In this document: piece by piece, positions 1-6,729 of the stretch | Layout of the letters: the number at the start of each line of letters is the position of its first letter | Numbering within the stretch: position 1 is the first letter of the stretch | Source: Candidatus Latescibacterota bacterium | GTDB lineage: Bacteria > Latescibacterota > UBA2968 > UBA8231 | Direction of reading: 5' to 3' | Length of the DNA stretch: 15,868 nt | Assembly (NCBI GenBank): GCA_021295675.1 | Contig: JAGWBY010000068.1 | Location: 1-15,868 of the forward strand | Notes under the pieces: model-generated | Database searches by the model: none | The model's input: the letters and a program-made list of their open reading frames with translations, nothing else | What the model was told of the DNA's origin: nothing | Made by a program: the position numbers and the translations under genes

Positions 1-565
1 CAATCGACAAGGGAATGATGATCTCACCCAACTCGTTGGGCTCGGTGGTCGTGAAGACGCGCTGGAATCGCCAGACATCCGCGGACGGAGACACCGTCGA
101 ACCTTCGCTGACAAAAACCGAGAAATCCCGGAAGGGACGTACGTCGAGGGTATCCGGAAAGACCAAGCGGATCTCCTTCAGCAGGACCAGGCGGCCCAAG
201 TCGATGTGTAGCCACGCATTGTCGGGATCGGCACCGGTATCGGGCTGCCACCACGTGTCGTGGTCGTTATCGAAGAGCAATCGGGCGTCGCGGTTGTTCG
301 ACTGTGCCGTCAGGCCACCGAAGACCTCGCCACTTTTTCGGGTGGGATGCGAAAACAGGGACATGTTGTCCATCGGATCGGTGTCCGTTCCGTACCACCC
401 CAGCTCGACCTTTCCGTCTTGCCGCAACTGAATGGCCCCAGTCGGGCTCGTCCACTTCAGCCAATCGCTGCGACGACCGAAGCGAAGCTCATCGGCCGCG
501 GCGTGACTGGACAACAGCCATGCGGCCATGGCGATGATGTACAAGCTTGTTCTTGCCATAGTCAT
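1..565 (-). CDS. Exported discoidin-like protein, paralogue C (partial, 3' end outside window)
   Basis: This gene runs off the left edge, so only about 188 N-terminal residues are visible. The start is ATG at 565, preceded by AGGGA; a second in-frame ATG at 559 is equally possible. The N-terminus is a signal peptide with hydrophobic core LYIIAMAAWLLSS and likely cleavage after HAAA. After a linker, residues ~90-155 contain LLFDNDHDTWWQPDTG, then HIDLGR, then IRLVFP. This is the D-G/N-x-x-T-x-W plus 'I-D-L-G-x...I-x-L-x-F-P' pattern of discoidin/F5-8 type C-like beta-sandwiches, which often bind carbohydrate or cell surfaces. The same arrangement occurs in the two upstream genes of this cluster, so it is called the third paralogue. 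It starts 7 nt after the stop of paralogue B and is probably co-transcribed. The ligand is unknown. Confidence is high for an exported gene and moderate for the fold. Confidence 0.8.
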   Translation of the reverse strand, partial: MTMARTSLYIIAMAAWLLSSHAAADELRFGRRSDWLKWTSPTGAIQLRQDGKVELGWYGTDTDPMDNMSLFSHPTRKSGEVFGGLTAQSNNRDARLLFDNDHDTWWQPDTGADPDNAWLHIDLGRLVLLKEIRLVFPDTLDVRPFRDFSVFVSEGSTVSPSADVWRFQRVFTTTEPNELGEIIIPLSI

Positions 566-572
566 TAAATCC

Positions 573-2598
573 CTAGTAGACGACGGGCACTGTCAGCAGT
601 TGTTGTGCGATTTCCTTTTGGGTATTCACTTCGATCTGCAGCAGATACAGGCCTGGAGGGACTAAGTTGCGGTCATCCTGGGCCGATCGACCCCGATTCT
701 CAGCAGCCAAGATCGCAATATAGCGTCCGGCAACATCGTACACCTTTACTGTCACATCTGCTTCATCGACGAAGAGGACGCTGAACTCGACGTGGATTTC
801 GTCATTCACCCGGTCCCCATTCGGCGTCAAAGCCGGCTGCATGAGACGGACCCCATCGAGAACGGTCGTCCTCGCATCGCGCGAGAAGACCTGCAAACTG
901 TTGGTGTGGACATCGTCCCGGGCATCCCCCCCGTCCACCGACTGGGGCAGGTTGGCACTGGCAGAGTCGATGACCTCCCCGGCGAAGATCGTGGAAGAGG
1001 TAAAAAGGGAGGATTCGAGATCAATGCGGACGGGAATATCATTGTCGCGTGACACCCGGTTGGAGGCAAAGGAGATGAAAAGCTCACCGTTGATGGCAAT
1101 CCCATCCCCGGGCCACACGCTGTCGGGAGCTACCGCGACGAGATCCGCATCGCCCATCTTCAGCCCGTCGAAGCGAGTGCCAAAGGGGACTGTAAGCCGC
1201 ACGGCATCGAAGCCCTGTGAATCGCTGGAGAAGTCCGCCGCGATGTCGAAGTATAGCTGCCGTCGCTCTCCAATGGGGAATTCCACCGGTTGCACTTCAG
1301 TTTTCTGATCCGTCGGGGCAGCATCCGCCAAGGAGACCTCGCCGACGAGCGACGAGGCGAGCAGTGGAGAAACCTCAAACTGTAGTGAATCGAGACGACC
1401 GATGGATAGCACATCGTCCGTCAGGAACGTCGCCCGGAACTGCAAATACTGGCGACCATCCGGCGATCGGTTCAACTGACCGGATGAGCGATAGGGTGAA
1501 GACCACGGTGACCAGTTGGTCTCGTCGTCGAGAACGACACTGCGCTGATTGGGATAGCGGACGGAGAGACTCTCCCGTCGGGGCAACGAGGCGCGCTGCC
1601 ATTCCGACTCTGTCGCCTCCTTGTCGCGCCCGAAGTCATCTACGACGTAGTAAGCCAGCGGCGTGTCGTCAGTGCCGGAACGCGTTTCTATGAGTAGTCG
1701 GGCATCGCCTTCGGGGTCTTCGACGAGTACGTCCGCTTCCCTGTCTCGTCGCAGCGAGCGGAAGAAGTAAGTGATCTCGCCGAAGTTGACGGGCTCGTCG
1801 AGTGGAATGGCGGTGGAAACGTAGTTTACCTTGGTCGGGACGCCCTCGCCATAGACTTGGAACTCGGCCATGCTGTAGAACTGGTCCGCCAAACTCAGAT
1901 CGAGTCGGATGAATCTGGCCGGCTGCGGCGGAAAGCTGACATCGACTCGGCTCTTCGTGTTGGACTTGGTTTCCTCGATGAGGGTGGCAAGCGTCCGCTT
2001 CGGGATCGGCTCGGAGCCTTCGAGTAGGAATTCTTCCGCCTCGTTCTGTATCGAAAGACGATACGCCCGCGGCGATCCTTGCTTGTTGGGAATGCCGCGC
2101 TTATCAACGCCCGATTGCCGAGGAAAAAACAGGATCCGGTTGATCGGCGTTTCCAAAACTAGATCAAAGGTCCAAACTTCTTCCTGCAGGCGCAGAATCT
2201 GGTTGAAGACTTGCACCGGCCCCTCACCGATTAGCTGACGCAGCGAGATTGCCGTCTCGGGATCGCCATCGATGACCACGGCCTCCTCGCGGCCGCGGGT
2301 CAACGCCAGCTTGGAAACCGAAGGCCTTGCCTGTTGTCTGTCCCTCCGCCCAAGATAGGCCGAATATATTGGCGAAGGCCCCGGGGCCGACCATGATGTT
2401 TTCCCATGGCCGCAACTCTCTGGGCTGCAAAGCACCCGGAGCGGTCGTATCATCGAGAGCGACGGCCTTCTGACGCACCTGTGACCACGAGAAATCCCCC
2501 GCCGCCCCACCGATCTGCACGACGCGGCGCTGACCGTAGGCCGCAACTGCTGTCGCGACTAGCAGGATCGTTGTGGTAAGCATCATTCGCGTGCGCAT
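573..2598 (-). CDS. Exported discoidin-like protein with FlgD/CHU-type C-terminal domain, paralogue B (one frameshift)
   Basis: The gene starts at ATG 2598 with a strong AGGAGG (2608-2603) four bases upstream. The signal peptide MRTRMMLTTTILLVATAVAA probably cleaves after AYG. The reading frame from 2598 is lost near 2300-2287 and resumes in the frame that ends at 573. Joining them by removing one base gives about 674 residues. Domain order: short N-terminal motif (VVQIGG...GDFSW), discoidin-like region (VIDGDPET ... FDLVLETPINRILFFP), a second beta-rich region beginning near NYVSTAIPLDEPVNFGEITY, then a C-terminal FlgD/CHU-type Ig domain (LTPNGDRVNDEIHVEF, VKVYDVAGRY, LVPPGLYLLQ). The last domain is common on exported proteins of FCB-group bacteria, where it serves surface anchoring or sorting. 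Protein A is an end-to-end paralogue. The catalogued single-frame ORF 573-2546 has a spurious N-terminus. Confidence 0.85.
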
Positions 2599-2621
2599 AA
2601 ATCCTCCTCTTGCCTGCTTTC

Positions 2622-4489
2622 TCAGTAGGACACCGCCACGATCCGGAGGCGCTCAAACGTCTTGGTCTGCGTCTCGACGCGCAGTCGGACGATGTAGTGT
2701 CCCGGAGGCAGTTCGTGGGCCTCGGTCCACGTGGCTAAGTAGCTGCCTGCCGCCTGCTCCTCTTGCAGGAGGGTGTGAACGAGCCGACCCGAGAGATCGT
2801 GTACTGTAATGCCTACTTGCGCGGGTTCGATGAGGAATACGAGGTCGTACTGCAGCGCCAAGTCGTCGTTCCGCCCGTCTCCATTAGGCGTTACGACTCC
2901 AGCACCCAAATCGAATCGGCCGAGAGGGTCACCAAGGGAACCAAAGACGAGGACGGAATTCGTCCCGAGCAGGTTGGTGGCATCGCCGGGGGCAACCCGC
3001 TGCGGAACCGCGCCAACTGAATCTAGGAGCCAACCCTGAAACAAAGTAGTATATCGCAAAGGCGTTGCTGTGAACCTCACGAAGAGCGTGGCGTTGCTCT
3101 CTGCCGTGATCCGGCGGCTCGGGAAGAAGAGCGACATGCGCTGTCAACAACCATTTGCTCTCGGTCGTCGCCGATCAACACTGATTCCAACTGAACAGTG
3201 CCCGGCGTTGCGATGCGCAAACCATCGAATCCCTCGTCGCCGGACAACTCCGCAGTTAAGGCGTACTCCAAGGTCGCCGGCTGTCCCGTAGCGACGGTGG
3301 CCACGCCGGCCGGCGGAAAAGGATCGCCGACGAGGGCGATCTCGGCTCGCGTCCCTTGGGCGAGGGGTGGCGAGTGGGTGAACTCCAGCGCATCGATTCG
3401 GATCACGTCGGTCGCAGTGCCCTCGAAGAAAAATCTGAACTGGAAGAAGGGCCTCGGCATCGGCAAAAAATCGAGACTGATCTCGTAGGAACCCGTCGAA
3501 TCGATCGTCACCGGATTCGACCACGCACTCCAGTTTTCTGCATCGTATCTCGCCGTGCGCTCGCGGTCAATGAGGTTCTGGTACGCCTCCTCTGAGATTT
3601 CCGTCTCACTGCCGGTTTCGAGATCGATTTGGAAATAGGACTCAGGCGAAGTGTCGCTACCCGCCCGCACTTGGAACACCGCCTGTACCGGATCGTCCGA
3701 AATCGCATCGGGCTCAGTGGACACACGGGTCGCGCGGACCGTTAGACGACCAAAGTTGCGCACACCCCCTCCGCCAAAGTCAATAAAATTGGAGACGTAC
3801 TGAGCACGGGGCACAAACCCTCGGCCAAACACCTCAATCTCGGCAATGTCGAAGGGATTCGGTTCCAGCGTTTCCAAGCGGATATACCTGACCAACTGCC
3901 GTGGAAACTCGGCCTCCGTCCGAACCTCGTTGGAGACCTCGACCCGTGCTAGGGTTTCGTAAATCGGCCGCTCGTCCGCGCCAAAAGAGCGCCCGTCGTT
4001 GATCTTGATTTCGTAAGCCCGCAGGAAGGCGGTGCTATCTGTGGGGTTGGGGAAGAAGGCAATCCGCTCAACGGGAAACGAGGCACCTAAATCGAAGACG
4101 AAGATCCGGCCGTCCTGAGACTGGCCAGGAATCTGAAATCGCTCCCCAGTGGATGTGTTTGGCTTGCCGTCAACGAGAACGTCATTTGGCTGACCGTCGG
4201 CAACGCGCGCCCACACCCGAGCTCCGCCTTCCGGTATAAACTCGTCCGGGCCCGTTCCCACATCCGTCCAGCGAACGGCGACGACGATATTCTCGTTGGC
4301 CTTGAAGCCTGCCGGTAGCAGCGAGTCGGCCGTGACCTGCGCTCCGGCAGCCACTAGCTCCATGCTCTGCCAAGTGTCGCCGCCCTGTCCGATGCGCACG
4401 GTCTCGATCTGGCCGCCCGCATCAATGCTCAGGAGGAACGTCAGGACCAGCGGGACAGCTACACCCGCGCGTTTGGCTGTGAGGGGCAC
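2622..4489 (-). CDS. Exported discoidin-like protein with FlgD/CHU-type C-terminal domain, paralogue A (one frameshift)
   Basis: The start is GTG at 4489, one base after the TGA of the upstream lipoprotein gene, which suggests translational coupling; no clear Shine-Dalgarno sequence is visible. The signal peptide core is VAVPLVLTFLLSIDAGG. Frame 1 covers 4489 to about 3140 and frame 2 covers about 3137 to 2622. Adding one base at the junction gives about 622 residues. Domain order: N-terminal motif (VRIGQGGDTWQSM), discoidin-like region (VLVDGKPNTSTGERF ... FVFDLGASFPVERIAFFP), a middle beta-rich region (YVSNFIDFGGGGVRNFG onward), then a C-terminal Ig domain of FlgD/CHU type (VVTPNGDGRNDDLALQY, ITVHDLSGRLVHTL, LPPGHYIVRLRV). 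Paralogue B aligns across the whole length, including across the break (ISFASNRVS against LFFPSRRIT), which supports one gene. Binding to polysaccharide or cell surface is inferred from the fold only. Confidence 0.85.
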
Positions 4490-4490
4490 G

Positions 4491-5213
4491 TCAGCGTGCC
4501 GAGACGGTGGCGGGTGGCTGGTATCCCCTGAAGACCTCGCGTTGGAATCCGTAGGTCAGATTTACGGTCTCCACGGGCTCATCGGCGTAGTTGAAACGAA
4601 CGGCAACGTCGTTGACATGGACGGTCAACTCGGTCACATCTGGAGGCATGGGGGGGAATACGATAAAACCTTCGTGCTCCTGGCCACTGAAGATCATCTT
4701 GTCGGCATACATGTGGAGACGCAACAGATCCTCGCGCTCGCGCATGCGCGCATAGTAATTTCCGGCCCAAGCCAACGCATACGCTCGGTAGTACTCACTG
4801 ATTTCGAGAAATGTCAGGGGCTTGTAGAACCGCTCGCTAGCGGATCGCAACTCGATTCTAGATGGATCAATCTTGACCTTCGGATACGCATAGTTCTTGA
4901 CCCGAAGCAGGAATACGGTAAATCGCTGGGGTGTAAATGACTCGCCTGGGGGAGTCCAATCACCGAATGTGAAAGGATTAGTAGATAGTGGTCCATCGGC
5001 CGACCTTGTGGCGAAACTGCGGTTGAGCTCCGCGTCCGTCATCGGTCGAATCGCGATATCGAGTCTCTCGAAGACATAGGCCACTGAGCCGTCGTCGTGG
5101 ACCACCATGTGTTCGCCCTGCTCGGAACTAGGTCGGGGCTGGAGAGGCCCTGGGAAATAGCGCCCACAGCCTAAGGCAACCAAAATTAATAGGCAGCTAC
5201 AAAGCGCTCTCAA
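4491..5213 (-). CDS. Lipoprotein of unknown family, TTG start
   Basis: This encodes 240 residues beginning at TTG 5213, chosen because GGAGGGG lies five bases upstream and the reading begins directly with a lipoprotein signal (CLLILVALGC, lipidated Cys16). I do not recognise the family. The mature part alternates beta-like segments: VAYVFERLDIAI, FTVFLLRVKNYAYPKVKI, a tyrosine-rich helical stretch (EISEYYRAYALAWAGNYYAR), then GFIVFPPMPPDVTELTVHV and VRFNYADEPVETVNLTY. This layout resembles small single-domain Ig-like lipoproteins in which a beta-sandwich ends with a 'G-x-I-V-F-P' strand, but that is a guess at fold level. It sits between the CBM9-like gene and the paralogue array and abuts gene A with a 1 nt gap, so it probably works at the cell surface with those exported proteins. 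Confidence 0.8.
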   Translation of the reverse strand: MRALCSCLLILVALGCGRYFPGPLQPRPSSEQGEHMVVHDDGSVAYVFERLDIAIRPMTDAELNRSFATRSADGPLSTNPFTFGDWTPPGESFTPQRFTVFLLRVKNYAYPKVKIDPSRIELRSASERFYKPLTFLEISEYYRAYALAWAGNYYARMREREDLLRLHMYADKMIFSGQEHEGFIVFPPMPPDVTELTVHVNDVAVRFNYADEPVETVNLTYGFQREVFRGYQPPATVSAR

Positions 5214-5218
5214 AACAA

Positions 5219-5225
5219 CCCCTCC
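5219..5225 (-). promoter_or_regulatory. Shine-Dalgarno fixing the TTG start of the unknown lipoprotein
   Basis: On the minus strand GGAGGGG is followed by a five-base spacer and TTG. No ATG or GTG in the same frame lies close by that would leave a full lipoprotein signal. This supports the TTG at 5213 as the real start. Confidence 0.6.
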
Positions 5226-5241
5226 GCGCAGGCTCGGATAT

Positions 5242-5283
5242 GGGTTAGAAAAGTTAAGGAGGGAGGACGGCCCTCCCTCCTTA
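5242..5283 (-). terminator. Stem-loop terminator or attenuator after the CBM9-like gene
   Basis: A perfect 12 bp inverted repeat lies at 5255-5266 and 5272-5283 (TAAGGAGGGAGG and its complement) with a 5-base loop. On the minus strand it is followed by ACTTTTCT, a short interrupted T run. It lies 27 bp after the stop of the CBM9-like gene and 42 bp before the TTG start of the next gene. It may end or reduce transcription there, so that the lipoprotein/array genes are made at a lower level than the CBM9-like protein. The T tract is weak, so partial read-through is plausible. Confidence 0.65.
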
Positions 5284-5309
5284 GACGAAAGATAGGGGCG
5301 TTTTTCTAC

Positions 5310-6181
5310 TTACTGCATCAACGCCTTCACTGCGCCCCAGCTACTCTCCTCAACGGCAGTAGCGTACTCATCGGTGCTTAGCAAGGTAAATTCGGAGGAG
5401 AATTCCGAGCTATGCGCACCGCCGTTTTGGATGTGCGTCGTGATCTGGTGTGTTCGACCTCCACTGTCCGCCTCGTTGAGGCTCAGGGACATACCGATCG
5501 TCTGGCCGGCTTCGAAGACCCAGCGAACGCTTGCGTCGCGGCCATCCGGCATGTACGGATCGTAGGCCTCCATGCGAACTTCGTAGTTCACCGTCACGTC
5601 AGTGGCCAAGTGCCCGGCACCCGCTGGAGAGACCACAACTCGGGACCCCACTGCATCTCCGCAGGCTGGTTCCAACGCAAAAAGGACACGAGAGGGTAAC
5701 CACCCGGACGAGCGTAGTGGAAGGTCCACTGCTGGTGTCCGGTGCGGAGGGCATCAGGTGCCTCATTCCACACCCCGTGGTCGGGATCCAGAATCAGCTC
5801 GAGGTCATCGTCGTGCCAACCATCGTTCAGTTCGGTGACGTCGGCGTTTAGCGTGTCATCGACGACGCGCGTAAATACGTAGAGTCGGTTGTCCGGCTCC
5901 GGTGTCCAGCCGACGTGGTGAGCGATGTCGAGGTCGCTACGCGATGGAAACTCGCCCTCGCCGATCACGTCGCACAACTGGTCATTACCGATGATGAAGT
6001 CCGAATCGAACCAACCCCAGTCGCTGCCGTCGCCGTCGGGGTTCATGGAGCCTGGATTGGGCACCTGCAGGGCAAAATAGCCGATGCCGTTGCAGTTTTC
6101 GTATGCCGCTACCGGGGCTGCGAAACCTGCCAACAGCACAGCGCCGAGGACTATTGTGCCAAGAACTGCTTTCTTGCGCAT
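5310..6181 (-). CDS. Exported CBM9-like carbohydrate-binding domain protein (one frameshift)
   Basis: The start is ATG at 6181 with AGGAG (6191-6187) five bases upstream. The signal peptide MRKKAVLGTIVLGAVLLAGF probably cleaves after VAA. The mature protein is essentially one beta-sandwich. DGDGSDWGWFDSDF is followed by RLYVFTRVVDDTLN and DDDLELILDPDH, the 'W...l...D-D-x-x-E-h-h-h-D-P-D' core of CBM9-like domains, and the final part contains YEVRMEAYDPYMPDG. The frame from 6181 is lost near 5640-5598 and the remainder is in the frame ending at 5310. Adding one base gives about 290 residues. No catalytic domain is present, so the role is binding or scaffolding. It is the first gene of the leftward cluster, directly behind a sigma70-like promoter. 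The ligand is unknown. Confidence 0.8.
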
Positions 6182-6284
6182 GAGATCTCCTCTCGTTCGT
6201 GTCTTCGCCTCACTCTTTGGCCGAAGGAAGACGGTAGGATTGGCGCGGAAAAATGAGCATCCACGCTACTTGTGAATCAACCTA

Positions 6285-6290
6285 ATTATA
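6285..6290 (-). promoter_or_regulatory. Possible second -10 element (TATAAT) for the leftward cluster
   Basis: A perfect TATAAT reads on the minus strand inside the leader of the first candidate promoter. No good -35 box lies 16-18 bases upstream, so it may be inactive or depend on an activator. Confidence 0.25.
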
Positions 6291-6308
6291 CAGGTTAGCG
6301 AATCGATA

Positions 6309-6337
6309 ACTATATGAAAATGAAGCAAGAAGTTCAA
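6309..6337 (-). promoter_or_regulatory. Candidate sigma70-type promoter for the leftward cluster
   Basis: On the minus strand TTGAAC (6337-6332) and TATAGT (6314-6309) are separated by exactly 17 bases. They match the -35 consensus at 4/6 and the -10 consensus at 5/6. Transcription would start near 6302, leaving a leader of about 120 nt before the ATG at 6181. The assignment rests on matching the E. coli consensus in an unassigned phylum. Confidence 0.45.
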
Positions 6338-6403
6338 GCCTTTTTTGACTGGTGAGTCAGCGATGTGCAAGACGCGACTACGACTATATTCACTATCATT
6401 TTA

Positions 6404-6412
6404 TTTTAATCA
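6404..6412. repeat. Left 9 bp direct repeat (putative target-site duplication)
   Basis: TTTTAATCA lies here and again at 6545-6553, directly outside both ends of the inverted-repeat element. The exact match and exact abutment are what a transposition target duplication looks like. Confidence 0.7.
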
Positions 6413-6544
6413 CTGGTGTTACGCATTGTCTTGCCAGTGTGCTAGCATTGGTAGGTATAGAGATGCTTCGACTCCGCTTTGCTCCGCTCAGTCATGCTGA
6501 GCGAAGCGAAGCATCTCATACCTAGGGCCTGTGCGTAACATCAG
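6413..6544. mobile_element. 132 bp MITE-like element with terminal inverted repeats and internal hairpin
   Basis: The ends are CTGGTGTTACGCA (6413-6425) and TGCGTAACATCAG (6532-6544), which are inverted copies matching at 12 of 13 positions. Inside is a second nested inverted repeat: AGGTAT (6453-6458) with ATACCT (6518-6523), GAGATGCTTCG (6460-6470) with CGAAGCATCTC (6507-6517), and CGCTCAG (6485-6491) with CTGAGCG (6497-6503) around a TCATG loop. The left arm has extra bases that would form a bulge. There is no coding capacity. A perfect 9 bp direct repeat flanks the element. This fits a miniature inverted-repeat transposable element mobilised in trans by a transposase not present in this window. 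Its insertion between two divergent clusters could alter transcription or form a structured leader for the rightward genes. Confidence 0.75.
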
Positions 6545-6553
6545 TTTTAATCA
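6545..6553. repeat. Right 9 bp direct repeat (putative target-site duplication)
   Basis: TTTTAATCA, an exact copy of 6404-6412, immediately follows the right terminal inverted repeat. Confidence 0.7.
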
Positions 6554-6644
6554 GAAACCACAGGAGATAGAGGGACCTATCGCATCGCGGTTCCACAGTC
6601 GTAATTGGTACGACCTATTTAAACATCCTGATCCCTACACGCGC

Positions 6645-6674
6645 TTGACTGCGTCTTTGCAGGGTGAGTAACTT
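6645..6674 (+). promoter_or_regulatory. Weak candidate promoter for the rightward cluster
   Basis: TTGACT (6645-6650, 5/6 match) is followed after 18 bases by TAACTT (6669-6674), a poor -10. If used, transcription would begin near 6681, which rules out the GTG at 6664 as a start and favours ATG 6730. The rest of 6554-6729 shows no other convincing signal. Confidence 0.2.
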
Positions 6675-6729
6675 GAATCGCCGTGGATTCGGAGCATCGA
6701 CTCTCCGCGGATCAACTGCGGATCAACCT

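Noticed and set aside
4296..4940. 214-codon open frame on the plus strand over genes A and the unknown lipoprotein
   Set aside because: It lies antisense to two signal-peptide-bearing genes and spans their junction. Its translation is low in structure and has no family motif.
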